NCBI GenBank assembly: GCA_030015575.1
Contig: CM057342.1
Location: forward strand, 264,640,867 to 264,704,866
Reading direction: 5' to 3'
Source of the DNA: Agapanthus africanus
Taxonomy: Eukaryota > Streptophyta > Magnoliopsida > Asparagales > Amaryllidaceae
Length of the DNA stretch: 64,000 nt
Made by a program: the position numbers and the translations under genes. A model generated the notes under the pieces. It was given only the letters and a program-made list of their open reading frames with translations, did not search any database and was not told the DNA's origin. Below, one piece after another: positions 22,111 through 33,570 of the stretch (position 1 is the first letter of the stretch; every line of letters begins with the position of its first letter).

Positions 22111-22590
22111 ATGAGCCGTAAGGATCTCAAGAAGGTTTTTTCTCCCTACAGGTCGAGAGAATCCCGCAGGTGTATTTTCTCCTTAGGGATCGTGAGGACT
22201 CCTAAGTGCGTTTTCTCTTGAGAGTCGTAAAGATCTCACAAGAGAATTTTCTCCCTTACAAGTCGAGAGGACACATAAGTGATTGTTTCCCTCCTTGTCG
22301 ATATTTGACTTCGGGGAATGTGACCTATAGATAATCCATCTTGACCTCTTTGTAGGGCGGTGATGGCTTAGGAGACAGGGTTAGGATCTGCCACCTAAGA
22401 CTTTTCAAATTTATGAGCCGTGAGAGTCTCTTAAATACTTTTCTCCCTACGAGTCGAGAGGATCTCGTAGGTGTATTTTCTCCTTAGGGGTCGTGTGGAC
22501 TCCTAAGTGCGTTTTCTCTTGAGAGTCGTAAGGATCTCACTAGAGAATCTTCCCTCTTACAAGTCGAGAGGACTCGTAAGTGGTTGTTTC
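22111..22590. repeat. Hairpin cassettes 1 and 2 in the 3' region of B
   Basis: Two cassettes (22111-22281 and 22417-22590), each of about five hairpins spaced roughly 38 bases apart and separated by TGTATTTTCTCC-type linkers. Example: CCTACGAG (22446-22453), ten-base loop, CTCGTAGG (22464-22471). Loops are similar (TCGNGAGGAT or GNGAG) while the stems differ between hairpins. Confidence 0.85.
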
Positions 22591-22839
22591 CCTCCTTGTC
22601 GAGATTCGACTTTGGAGAGTGTGGTCTGTGAATAGTATGCAAGAGTCCGTTTTGGGCCGACTTGCAGGGCCCCAGTGCTTAGGAAACAGGTTTTTTAATC
22701 CCCGCTGCCTAAGGCTTTTCCTCACGAGTCGAGACGAATCGAGCATTTCTTGCAAGAATATCCTAACGTCACAGTTAACCTCTGCTCTTTACGACAGAGA
22801 TCCGTTAGGGTCTGTGGTACTAGGGTTTTGTCCGTCGTA

Positions 22840-23880
22840 CCGTCGCGTTGGCTGATGTATCCCTCGATAGGCAACCTTGCTGTTCGAGCAGCCTTGTGAT
22901 TGTCATGTCTCTGATCCCTTCGGGGGCTGGACAAGACGTCTTCAAGCAATCCTCCAAGGCAGTTTGACCGTCGGAAGAGCAAGCGTTAGGAATTTTGCCA
23001 TGCCGCTTTTTACTTGAGGTTAGGCTCATTTTGGAGAGCCCCGATGAGTCATAACCACTCCGCGCTGGTGTGGGATGATCTCCGATAGTCTTTCAGGTTT
23101 TATATGAGTTGCCGTCAAGACCCTGAAGCTAGAAAATTTGGCCTTTGCTTCGCTTTGCTGGCATTGCGTCTGCTGTATCGAGACGAATGTCGCGGTTGTC
23201 TCTAGGTTGCTGGTGAACCGTCGAGGTTTGGAACTAGGGATTTTGCCGTGGCTCCGTTGTTTGATTGTCGCGTCTGAATCCTGCTGGAGGAAGAACGCTG
23301 TAGTGACATCTCGTCTGCTGTGTCGAGACGAACGTCGAGGTGGTGATCATTCCGCGCTGGTGTGGGATGATCTCCGATGGTCTTTCCGGTTTTATATAAG
23401 TTGCCGTCAAGACCGTGAAGCTAGGAATTTGGCCTTCGCTTCGTTTGCTTTGGCATGTCCGAATCCTGTTGGAAGAAGGACGCTGTAGTGATATATTGTC
23501 TGCTGTATCGAGACGACTGTCGCAGTTGTCTCTAGGTTACTGGTGAACCGTCGAGGTTTGGAACTAGGGATTTTGCCGTGGCTCCTTTTGGTGATGTTTC
23601 GTTTGCTGTATCGAGACGAATGCTGAGGTGCAGTTGGGATTTTATCATCACTCCGCTTTGCTCTGACCATGAGGTCTTTTGTTGACGTTGCGTCCATTGT
23701 AATGAGACGAATGCTGAGGTGGAGTCGGGATTTTGCGTCACTCCGCTTTGTTTTGACGCTGCGTCTGCATCCTGCTGGATTGCGAAGGAACGCCGTTGTT
23801 GACATTGCATCTGTTGTAACGAGACGAGTGTCGAGATGATCTCTAGGTTGTTTGTGAACCGTCGAGACTTGGCTCTCTTT
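22840..23880. repeat. Long imperfect tandem repeats, B 3' region
   Basis: A block of about 290 bases starting CGCGCTGGTGTGGGATGATC (23068) recurs at 23358, with shorter partial copies after it. Each carries a CGTCT..AGACG inverted pair around GCTGTATCG (near 23168, 23312, 23501, 23604). Open stretches here are repeat artefacts. Confidence 0.75.
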
Positions 23881-23999
23881 CGGATGGAGCCTGGTGGGAA
23901 GGTATGGTTCCCTTTTTGTTTGTGCCCCTGGATTGTATACAGGGATCGGTGCGATCTTACTTGTAGGGCATAAATTTCATTTTTCTTTATTTCTTTCCG

Positions 24000-24215
24000 C
24001 GATGCTCTATCATTTCAGCTTTTACATAGCGAATGTCGCGATTGCTCAATCATTTCGGCTATTTTTCGCGGTGCCCAATCATTTCGGCTATTTATTTCAT
24101 TTTTACTCGCTGCTTTTTATTGCGAGTTGCCCAATCATTTCGGTTATTTTGCATGCATACATTTTTACTTGCTGATTTCGTTGCAAGTTGCCCCATCATT
24201 TCGGCTATTTCGTAT
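24000..24215. repeat. CCCAATCATTTCGGCTATTT repeat, five copies
   Basis: The motif (Y)CAATCATTTCGGCTATTT recurs about every 40-60 bases, separated by GCGA/TTGC-bounded spacers. Part of B's 3' non-coding region. Confidence 0.8.
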
Positions 24216-24391
24216 GCATGTGTGGCTCACTAGCTTCTTACTACAAGCTTAGGATTAGACACTGATTTCGGCATCAGCACCGCTACAACTAGGATATTGC
24301 CAGGAGCGAATCATCATTTGCCTCTGTCGATGTTGAAAAAAGGTGGTTTAGCGAACAGGGTTAGGATCCTGTCGACTAAGGCTTTTGACTT

Positions 24392-24908
24392 CATAGCTGT
24401 AAGGGTCTCATGAAAGTATTTCTCCCTACGAGTCATGAGGATCACGTAGGTGCGTTTTCTCCTTAGGAATCATGAGGATTCCTGAGTGTATGTTCTCTTA
24501 TAAGTCGTAAGGATCTTACAAGAGTGTTTTCTCCTTATAAGTCGAGAGGACTTATAAGGGTTGTTCACCGTGTAGACATATCCCTAGTCACGGAAGGGAA
24601 TTTTTTAGGGAAATGTTTATTCGTGCCAGTGGATTGTATACAAGGGTCAGCATTGAGCCGCTTGTAGGGCAGCATTGGAGATTGGGACGGCTTAAGAACA
24701 GGTTCAGATCCCTGTAGCTTAAGGCTTTTGAATCCTATGAGCCGTGAGGGTCTCAAAGGGGAATTCTCCTTACGAGTCGTGAGGATCTCGTAAGTGTAAT
24801 TTCTCCTTAGGAATCGTGGGGATCCCTAAGTGTGTTGTTCCCTTGTGAGTCGTAAGGATCTCACACAGGTATTTTCTCCTCAAAAGGTCGAAAGGACCTT
24901 GCAAGTGT
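24392..24908. repeat. Hairpin cassettes 3 and 4 in the 3' region of B
   Basis: Same design as cassettes 1 and 2. Best stems: CCTTATAAGTC-gagag-GACTTATAAGG (24533-24559, 11 bp perfect), CTTACGAG-10-CTCGTAAG (24769-24794), CTTAGGAATC-atgag-GATTCCTGAG (about 24462-24486), AAGGTCgaaaGGACCTT (about 24884-24900). A GGATTGTATAC module (24624-24670) separates the two cassettes. Confidence 0.88.
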
Positions 24909-24909
24909 C

Positions 24910-25575
24910 TTTTAACGAGATTGCGCCCTTTCAGGTTTTCACAAAACTCGCCGGTAGCCCGCTGTTTTTACTCATGGAGCCCTTTCGGGTTTTCATCCGT
25001 GCCCATCTTGCTTGTGGACGTACCTTTTTTTTTACGAGTCTGCGCCCTTTCGGGTTTTCACAAACATCACCGGTAGTCCTGCTGTTTTTACTCACGGCGC
25101 CCTTTCGGGTTTTCATCCGTGCCCATTTTGCTTGTGGACATACCTTTGTTTTCTTTTTTTTTACAACGAGTCTGCGCCCTTTCGGGTTTTCACAAACATC
25201 GCCGATAGTCCTGCTGTTTTTAGTCACGGCGCCCTTTCGGGTTTTCATCCATGCCCATTTTGCTTGTGGACATACCTTTTGTATTCTTTCTTTCTTTCTT
25301 TTTTTCCTTTTTTTTAACAAGTCTGCGCCCTTTCGGGTTTTCACAAACATCGCCGGTAGTCCTGCCGTTTTTACTCACGTCGCCCTTTCGGGTTTTCATC
25401 CATGCCCATTTTGCTTGTGGACATACCTTTTGTTTTCTTTTTTTTATAACGAGTCTGCGCCCTGTCGGGTTTTCACAAAGATCACCGGTAGTCCTGCTGT
25501 TTTTACTCACGGCGCCCTTTCGGGTTTTCATCCGTGCCCATTTTGCTTGTGGACATCCCTTTTTTTTTTACCACG
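24910..25575. repeat. About 130-bp tandem array with CCCTTTCGGG, five units
   Basis: Each unit holds two copies of GCGCCCTTTCGGGTTTTCA and a TTGCTTGTGGACATACC segment ending in a T-rich run of varying length. CCCTTTCGGG is itself a three-base-pair stem with a TTTC loop. One unit of the same kind is present in A (33760-33870). Confidence 0.88.
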
Positions 25576-25619
25576 TCAGCCTTGGGATGCTGCGGTCTGT
25601 AGTAGTTTATAGACATCTC

Positions 25620-25765
25620 GGTCAGTTGCAAGTTTTAGGACATTGCGGTCCATCGTTAGTTTAGGGATGTTTCGGTCCGCAGCTAGTTTTAGGACATAGC
25701 GGTCCATTGTTGCCGTATTTGAGGCGAATTTCTAGCTTACGGACTTTTCGGTCCATGGGGCTTTC
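25620..25765. repeat. GGAC-N6-GTCC hairpin repeats between gag and the 3' region
   Basis: GGACattgcgGTCC, GGACatagcgGTCC, GGACttttcgGTCC and related copies lie about 30-45 bases apart. They match the subunits of the 72-base array in the B LTR, so LTR-type repeats also occur in the internal region. Confidence 0.8.
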
Positions 25766-27521
25766 CCTATGAATGAGCATGATGCCCCCGGTATATCCAT
25801 CTTTTTCGGAGCATGTGGTTGTGGCGGGCTCACCTTCCAGTTTTCGGACAACGCGAACTTGCCTTGCTGGTATTGGTCTTCAACCCAATTTTTGAAGATG
25901 TAGCAATCTTCGAGTGGATGGCCCAATACTCGGTGGTAAGGACAGTAATTAGGATTGTTGACATCGTTCAGTTGTAGTGGGTGTTTCGGCCCCGGTAGAG
26001 TGATAAGCCTGTTGCACACTGCTAGTTCGAACAGTCTCCTTGTTTCATCCCGGGGAAATGAGTAAGGACGTTTCAACTTCTCATCGAGGGGTTGCCGCTT
26101 GTTGCTTTGGCGAACAACTGGTCTCGATCCACTCGATTGTTGTTGAGCGTTGGCGACGAAGGCCGTTTTTTCCTTTCCCTTATCCTTTTTGTTCGATCCC
26201 TTGTTTGCGGGTCCGAGATTATTTCCGGGTAGCGTGCGATTACGAGGCTGAATGTTCTCGCAACTCCTCAGTTCTTTTGTTTCAGAGATGGATTCCTTGA
26301 AGAGAGGGCAGAGGGTTATTTCTTCGTCGGAGTCGCTCCCGAAGGTGAGAACTCGCGATCCCCAGGGATCAACCCTATGACAATTGCTGGCAATTCTTTT
26401 ACGCTCATCTGTCGCATTTTTCCGCTGTCTACGAGCTTCGCACTTTGTCCTCTTGAAATGTTGCCTGTGAGCAACATACCCTTACCACCAACACTTGAAG
26501 GAGTTGCAGTCTTCAGTAGGGTGTGCGATCTTCTGATGATACAAGCAGAAGTTAGGATGTACGTCCGCTTCATCAAGATATATACCACCAGGAGAATTTT
26601 CTCTGAAAGAGGGCAGCTTCATCCCCATCGATATGGCTTTGGCGAATCGCTTTCTTGTCTTGATCCTGCTTTTATTTGCGGCGGATGTACTTTGATCTGA
26701 TGGGAGTGTTTTGACCCTTTTGTCCAGTCGCCGGCGTTTGCCTTTTCAAATATGGCCATCTCGCGCTCTCGATCAGCCTTGCTTTTAAGACGGGTTTCGT
26801 TCAGGAATGCATCAATCATTTCGTCTGATGGTCTTAAAAGTTCTGGCTCAGGATCTGCCCCTAATTTCTTTGCGTCAGGAGCTTCTTCACCGTTTATTAA
26901 CGAGTGAGAGATCATATGGCAGCTTGCCACATAATCCTCGGGTTCATCTGACGAGTCTTCTCCATTGTCATCACCTCCGTCCTCAAGAACGTGGCTGAGG
27001 AATTCTTGGAGTGTAACTGGGGTCCACGCCTTCTGATTATATTCTTCCAGTGCGTCAATATGTTTTTGCAAGTCCGTGCGTTTGTCATTAGGTTTCACGG
27101 GCTTCTTGGTTTTCTTCTTGGAAGACTTTGACGGCTGGGTATGAGCGCTTTGACTATCACCACCAGTTTTTGGAATTGGGCGCAGCTTCAGCATTCCCTC
27201 GATAATCTCGGGTTCCAGTGGATTCTTCCACCTGATTGCCGGACATGTTTGGAGATTCCTCAACATTCTTTTAGTCTTTGCTGAAAGAGCGACCTCCCAT
27301 GGAGCTTTTTCAATGAAAGAGCATGATGCCCCTGGCGTGTTTGTCTTCTTGGGAGCGTGTGGCTGTGGTGGGTTCACCTTCCAATTCTTGGACAGGGCAA
27401 ATTTGCCCTGTTGGTATTGATCTTCAATCCAGCCTTTAAAGACGAAGCAATCCTCAATTGGATGGCTTATCATTTGATGGTAAGGGCAATAATTGGGACT
27501 ATTAGCCTCGCCGGGTTGCAA
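25732..27521 (-). pseudogene. B gag, C-terminal part with CHHC finger motifs
   Basis: Minus-strand gag C-terminal sequence. The finger-like motif C-x2-H-x4-H-x4-C, as in CPYHQMISHPIEDC, is seen in three related segments (near 27.5, 26.5 and 25.9 kb), so this part of gag appears repeated. CxxHxxxxHxxxxC motifs are usual just before the protease in plant Tat-type gag. In normal elements protease and RT would follow; here the non-coding repeats follow instead. Broken. Confidence 0.75.
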
Positions 27522-27524
27522 CGG

Positions 27525-28526
27525 TCATTTTGGATTCGGCAGATTGATGAGCCTGTTGCGCACTGCCAGCTCGAACAGTCTTCTCGTTTTGTCTTGAGGG
27601 AACGAGTAAGGACGTCCTAGTCTTTCCTCGAGGGATGGACGTGGACGCATATTGTTTTGGCGAACAGCCGGCTTTAAGTTGCTCGGCTGTTGTTGAGTGT
27701 TAGCTACGAAGGTTGCTTTCCCCTTCCCTTTTTCGTTTCGCAGCTCTGTCTTCAAAGAGGAAGGCCTGTGGCCCATCTGGTCCATTTGAGCTAGCTTGTC
27801 AATCAAGGCCTGGAAAGTGGTCGGCTTGAAAAACATCATGAACTGGGAGATGGTCGCCTGCGGATCAAGAGTACCTACGAACATGCCTACCGCGGGAGCT
27901 TCTTCGATGCGCTGCTCGTATTTCGACCATAAATTTCGCCACCGTATCGCGTATTGTACCCACGTTTCGCCTAGCTTTACCCTGGCATTGATCAAGGCGG
28001 TGATCGGGGTGCGCTCGCTAGCGCTTGCAAATCTCTGTGTAAACAACAACTCCATTTCTGCAAATATTTTGACAGAGTCGTTAGGAAGCTCCGAATACCA
28101 TTCAAAGGCCGTTTCTGCTAAGCTGCCGACGAATTGGCGAAGCAACAGTTTGTCGTCGCCTCCAGTGTTTCCGCATAAGGCCCTGAATTGAGCGACATGC
28201 TGATGTGGATTCCCCGTCCCTTTATATACATGGAACTTAGGGATCGTATATCCCGGCGGGTAACTTATTTGGTCATACCAGCCCGGATAGGGTCGTCCGG
28301 TCTTGACAATTTGGCCAGCCGCTTCATTCGCCTGGTGAGCTCGTATTTGCTGAGCAATATAGTCGTCCAGAGCGGCCTTGGAAATTTTTTCCTCTTTGGC
28401 TGCTAAAAGAACCGGAGGAGGGTTCGATGACTCTCTTCTGTCGTCTTCAATAATGATCGGAGGGTCTTCAGCTGGAGGTTCCGGCTGTAATATCATCCCG
28501 ACCATGTCTTGGAAGAGAAGCGCCAT
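27525..28526 (-). CDS. B gag, capsid region (Retrotrans_gag type)
   Basis: A long open stretch of 333 codons on the minus strand. It contains the retrotransposon gag core: FHVYKGTGNPHQHVAQFRAL, then LLLRQFVGSLAETAFEWYSE and the ITALINARVKLGETWVQYAI region typical of Ty3/gypsy capsid. Gag would package the element RNA in cytoplasmic particles. No pol follows in this element. Part of a fossil or non-autonomous copy. Confidence 0.8.
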   Translation of the reverse strand: MALLFQDMVGMILQPEPPAEDPPIIIEDDRRESSNPPPVLLAAKEEKISKAALDDYIAQQIRAHQANEAAGQIVKTGRPYPGWYDQISYPPGYTIPKFHVYKGTGNPHQHVAQFRALCGNTGGDDKLLLRQFVGSLAETAFEWYSELPNDSVKIFAEMELLFTQRFASASERTPITALINARVKLGETWVQYAIRWRNLWSKYEQRIEEAPAVGMFVGTLDPQATISQFMMFFKPTTFQALIDKLAQMDQMGHRPSSLKTELRNEKGKGKATFVANTQQQPSNLKPAVRQNNMRPRPSLEERLGRPYSFPQDKTRRLFELAVRNRLINLPNPK

Positions 28527-28736
28527 TCGTTTTATGTTGGCAGCTTATTCTGCTGCTTCTCTATCCTTCTTTTCGAGGACTCTGCGGAGGAAGTCAGCAT
28601 CGGTTTCCTGTTCATGACGTTGCTCTGATGATGTCTCCGGGCTTTCTTTTGGCCCGGTGAGTGCGGCCATTTGCGTCAGCATTTCCTGAACCTTCTGTTG
28701 TTGCTCCTGGGCTTTGGTTACGGATCAGGTGAGCGG

Positions 28737-29983
28737 TCAGTGACTCGTCGAAGCGCGGCTTTTCTCTTTTTCGGAAGCCATGTAAACAGTATGCACCGTT
28801 ATTCCTCCAGACTTGGGGCGTTTGGGTTCAGTGGTCTTATGATTCGTCGCAGACTCAGGGATTTTCTCCGGCCTTTTCTTTTTGTGGACTGGTGACGTTG
28901 AGGGGGCCGTTGCAGTGGACACCCAAGTAGCTGTCGTCCTTTGTGGCTTGCCAGGATGATTTTCTTCCTGCTGAACCTTTAGCTTCTTCTGTCGACGGGG
29001 ATAGTCTTGATCAATCACCGACTCTTGGACCCGTCGCCAGACTTTGTAAACTTTGGAGGACAGCCGTTGAAGGGGCTGATCCGGCTTTATTTCTGTAACA
29101 TTCTCCACCGGTAGAGGAGATCTTTTCAGTACGGCGGGAGGAGAGTTCCTGCGCACTTTGTTCAGCAATTCAAAGCTATTCTCGGTTCGAACAGCAGCAT
29201 TGACTTCTACCGTTGGGGCTGGTGGAGTTGGCCCAGAGGGGGAGCTGCCCCCAGCCTTCCTTACTCGGCGCCAGTAGCGACGTCGAGCGTGTCGAGCTGT
29301 CGGGATTGTCTCAGCTGTAGGGGTGACTTTCTCATGCCCCCTGTGTTGGTCAGAAGTTGTCGTTGTCAGCCTATTGAAGACTTATGTCGCTGAGTGGGGA
29401 TAACCAGCTTATCGAAGGTAGACTTCCGAGCAGGGGAAGCAGCCTTGATGATTTCGCCTGGAACAGGAGCTGAAACAGTCAGTTTCGTGAAGACCGACCC
29501 TTTGGCAGGAGACGCCGCCTTGACGACTTCATAAGCAAGAATAGCTATCCTTTCCGGGATAACCCTTTCTGGTATTGCAGGCTTCTTCATGGGCCCACAT
29601 GAATTTTAGCCGAGTCTGTCAAAGACTGAGGCGTTGGAGCTGGACGACCCGTTGAGAGGGGCCGCGGTATTTGTGAGCCGATTAAAGACCGAGCTCTTCG
29701 GGGCTTCTTGCAATGGCATAGGGGCATTGAAGCTCATTGGTGGGAGTATGGTCCCAAAGAACAGCCCAGTGGTGGTCCGAGTTACCTGCTCCACTGGTAT
29801 CTTGAAAAGGGAGGCAGCTTGAGGCCCGTAGGTCACTCCTCCGGCGAGGATGGAGTGGGAGTTGTTGCAATGAGTGCAGTTTAAAGCCATTAATCTTCTA
29901 TTTTTTGCACGGAGCAAGACACCAAATCTTAGTACCTCGAATCCAGGGGCAACCATAGCAAACCGCGATTCATTCGCGAACAC
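28737..29983 (-). pseudogene. B gag leader region with SVFDRLG-type phrases
   Basis: Minus-strand sequence between primer-binding site and capsid region. Phrases SVFNRLT, SVFDRLG, SVFTKLT and STFDKLV recur, a feature I associate with the N-terminal extension of Tat-type gag. A basic, proline-rich stretch follows (28737-29168). Broken into several open stretches. Confidence 0.55.
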
Positions 29984-30015
29984 GACACATGAAGTGTGGA
30001 GTGGAAAGAGGAAAA

Positions 30016-30034
30016 GGTCCCACTGGGCGTGCCA
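30016..30034 (-). other. Primer-binding site of element B
   Basis: Minus-strand TGGCACGCCCAGTGGGACC, five bases (GATTC) after the 5' LTR end. TGG matches the CCA tail of a tRNA; the tRNA was not assigned. Confidence 0.75.
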
Positions 30035-30039
30035 GAATC

Positions 30040-33000
30040 TGTTCCCCTCCGAACACAGAGACGCGGCCGCGCAGGTCCGTCTTGCCTGAAATTCGGGGTA
30101 GATGTTAATTGGTGCTATCCGTCCACCTCTCCGAAGATGCCAAGTTGATTTATGACACCATGTATCGAAGGTTTAAACGGATGCGACCGATGTATCAGAT
30201 TCCCCCTCGTTTGAGGGGTTTTTGATTGTGGGGACGCTCTTCCCTGCAGGCGCAAGCCCCTGCAGTTAATTATGCTACCGCATCGCGGTAACAACTTTCT
30301 CCTTTTCCAGATGGTCACTTCGTGTCGTGGGTGTTTGTTTTGTTTTTGGTTGCCCGTGGATTGTATACGGAGACTAATGTTTGTTGTCGCCTGTAGGGCG
30401 TGGATTAGTCCAAATCCGTATCTTCTTAGATTTGGGTTTGGGGGTTGGGTTTAAGGATACGTTAGCCTCATTTGAGACTAAGATCAACTTAAACGTGTAT
30501 TAAGGATACGTTAGTCTAATTTCAAGACTAAGATCAACTTAACGGGATCGTTTAGATCCAACAAGAGAGCATTTGGGCTCTATTGTTTAGTTTAGTGACA
30601 TTGCGGTCAATTAGTTTAAGGACATTACAGTCCAGGTTAAGGACATCATAGTCCATGAGTTTAAGGACCCCACAGTCCATTGTTAGTTTTAAGACATCAC
30701 GGTCGAGGTTAAGGACATCATAGTCCATGAGTTTAAGGACCCCACAGTCCAATGACATCACGGTCGAGATTAAGGACATCATAATCCATGAGTTTAAGGA
30801 CCCCACAGTCCAATGTTAGTTTTAAGACATCACGGTCGAGGTTAAGGACATCATAGTTCGTGAGTTTAAGGACTCCACAGTCCGATGTTAGTTTTAAGAC
30901 ATCACGGTCGAGGTTAAGGACATCATAGTCCGTGAGCTTAAGGACCCCACAGTCCAATATTAGTTTTAAGACATCACGGTCGAGGTTAAGGACATCATAG
31001 TCCGTGGATTTAAGGACCTTACAGTCCGATGTTAGTTTTAAGACATCACGGTCGAGGTTAAGGACATCATAGTCCGTGGATTTAAGGACTCCATAGTCCG
31101 ATGTTAGTTTTAAGACATCACGGTCGAGGTTAAGGACATCATAGTCCATGAGTTTAAGGACCCCACAGTCCAATGTTAGTTTTAAGAAAACATGGTCGAG
31201 GTTAAGGACATCATAGTCCGTGAGTTTAAGGACCCCACAGTCCAATGTTAGTTTTAAGACATCACGGTCGAGGTTAAGGACATCATAGTCCGTGGATTTA
31301 AGGACTCCATAGTCCGATGTTAGTTTTAAGACGTCACGGTCAAGGTTAAGGACATCATAGTCCGTGAGTTTAAGGACCCCACAGTCCAGTTTAAAAACAT
31401 CATAGTCTGTGGAATGTATGGCTGTCGGGACCCGTCGCCTCTCTGAAGACGTTGAAGGATTACAACGACAAATATCAGAGGAGTTTAGAGATGTACTCTT
31501 GAACCAAAATTGATTTGGGGATCTATAGTCCAATTTGGGACTAAAGTCTGTTTGAAGATTTATGAGCATATGGGCTCAGTTGATATGCGTTGAGCATTTT
31601 ATTGTTCTGGCTATTGAGTCTTTACTTGGTCTCGGCCCTTTTAATAATGCTAAGCATTAGATCCTGACAATTTTTGTCTTGTATTGAATGTATAGAATTT
31701 ATCAGAACAAATTATGTTCTGACATTGCGCCACGTGGCGCATCAGGCGCGTTGCGCCAAGGAAAGAGCGCATTGCGCTTTTGTTGGATAGCGCACACGAG
31801 GAGGACACGTGTTGCGCTTAGCGCTAAGCGCTAGTTTGCTGGCGCATTGCGCTTTTAATTTATGAGCGCGCTGCGCTAGTTTGTGGGTGCGCCAGTGAGT
31901 GACACGTGGCGCGCTTGGCGCTGAGCGCCGGCCCATGAGCGCAGTGCGCTGTTTCAGGAGCGCAATGCACAAGTAGTGTTTATGGTTGGCACGTGGCATG
32001 TTTTGGTGCTGAGCGCCGGTCCAAGTAGCGCAAGGGCGCAATTCATAAGTGCAAGGCACTTTTTAATAGCGCTAAACGCTTCTGATCGGTTTTAAGATCA
32101 AAGAACAGATTTATATTTTTCAAAGGAGCCTTTGCCTCAAGATCAAAGAACAAAAGTTCTTGTTTTTTATAAAAGGCTCTGCCTTTATAGATCAAAAGAT
32201 CTGTGAATGAAGTAAAAATACTTCTTTTAGTCTTTTTATGATTAAATCTTTTTTATCTTTTCATTTAAATCAAAAGACATTGGTCTTTTTATAGATCTAT
32301 GATCTTTTTAGAAGATGGTTCTTCTTTTTTATGAGATGGATTCATCTCTGTTATTCAAGAACATAGTTCTTTACCTTTAAGATGAAGAAAAATCTTCTTT
32401 TTTCTAAGAGCTTGCTCTTCTTTTGCAGAGGGTTTCTCTCTCTCTTTCTTGTATTCTCTCTCTCTGTGTGTGTTTTAGACTTGAAGTCTAGGGTCCTTTA
32501 TATAGGGCTAAATGATTTGTTAAATCAGTTTTAAGAGATCTTTCTCTGATTGATTTGGGAATGTTTCCCCACCATTGAATCTTTGATCGTAGGGCTTCTG
32601 TTTTACAGAAGACAATCTTCTTGTTTTTAACAAGATTGAGAAAATCTTTCCATAACAGAACTTATTCTGTCTTTTGGTAATTTTTATTTACCATTGGATC
32701 ATTGATCCAACGGTGCTCTGATTTACATAGCACAATCTTGTTATTTGGAAAGATTTTGAGGAATCTTTTCTTAACAGAATTTAGTTTCTGATTAATTAAT
32801 GATTTATCATTATTATTAGATTTTTGATCTGATGGTTGGGGAGCTTTTAGGTTTCGGCGCTGGCGCACCTATGCTTTGCACGTGGTGCGCTGCTCAGAGC
32901 GCAGCGCAACTGCTCTAGCGCACCCGTGTCTGACACGTGGCGCGCAGCGCAACTGCGCTAGCACACCCGTGTCTGACACGTGGCGCGCAGCGCAGAGCGC

Positions 33001-33272
33001 TAGATCTGAAGAGTTTCTTCAATTTAAATTTCAAATTTTGGAGCAGAGCTTTGCTCTGATTGAGGGCGCGTTGCCTAGGGCACAACGCTCTTGGCTCTAG
33101 CGCGTCTGCGTTTGACACGTGGCACGCAGCGCACAGAATCTGAAGCGTTGCTTCACAATATTTTAACTCTTGGCTTTGAGGCATTTGTTACATTCTTTTC
33201 ATGTTGAGTTATTATTATTATCTTATTGTTATTATTGGGAGCGGGTTTTGAGCCAAAATTTTGGCGGGAATA
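30040..33272 (-). repeat. 5' LTR of element B
   Basis: 3,233 bases, the partner of 18739-21979, with the same parts: GGATTGTATAC module (30352-30400), 72-base array (about 30608-31410, minus strand open for 278 codons from 31569 to 30733), GCGC/G-box cluster, hairpin chain (about 32090-32365), TATA motif near 32500 and U3 G-boxes. Eight CACGTG motifs are present, as in the other copy. Confidence 0.92.
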
Positions 33273-33379
33273 GAGAAGAACTCGGAATTTAAATTTTGTT
33301 TGGCATCAGCATTGCTGCACTGGAATAATGCTAAGAGCAACTCGTCATTTTCCCCAAAAAGACTTGGGATTTGGTTTTA

Positions 33380-33520
33380 GGGTCGGCACTAGCACCGCTA
33401 ACACTAAAGCATAGTGCCAGGAGCGACTCATCATTTGCCTTTGGGAAAACTTGGGGTTTGAGCTTTAGGTCGGTATCAACACCGCTAACACTGAAGCGTA
33501 GTGCCAAGAGCGACTCATCA
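33380..33520. repeat. About 86-bp tandem repeat in the A 3' region
   Basis: ACCGCTAACACT followed by GAGCGACTCATCATTTGCC occurs twice, with a weaker third copy before it near 33310-33350. A homologous single copy is in B at about 24279-24320. Confidence 0.75.
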
Positions 33521-33570
33521 TTTGCCGTTGCCCGTTGGGGTGCGATAGCTTAGGAGACAGGTTTAGATCC

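Larger units (their letters stand above)
18739..33272 (-). mobile_element. Element B: 14.5-kb Tat-like LTR element with gag but no pol
   Basis: Both LTRs (18739-21979 and 30040-33272) and an exact 5-base target duplication GAGAA (18734-18738 and 33273-33277) are present, so the insertion is complete. On the minus strand the order is 5' LTR, primer-binding site, gag (about 30.0 to 25.7 kb), a 3.7-kb repeat-rich non-coding region, purine tract, 3' LTR. No reverse transcriptase, RNase H or integrase sequence is seen, so it is a gag-only non-autonomous element (LARD or TR-GAG class). The gag looks broken in a few places. By eye the LTRs differ by about 3-5 %, roughly one to two million years at the commonly used plant LTR rate. 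It sits inside element A. Confidence 0.9.

Noticed and set aside
24931-25664. Several long open frames on both strands
   Set aside because: All are produced by the 130-base CCCTTTCGGG array; identical phrases repeat with the DNA units and no domain is seen.
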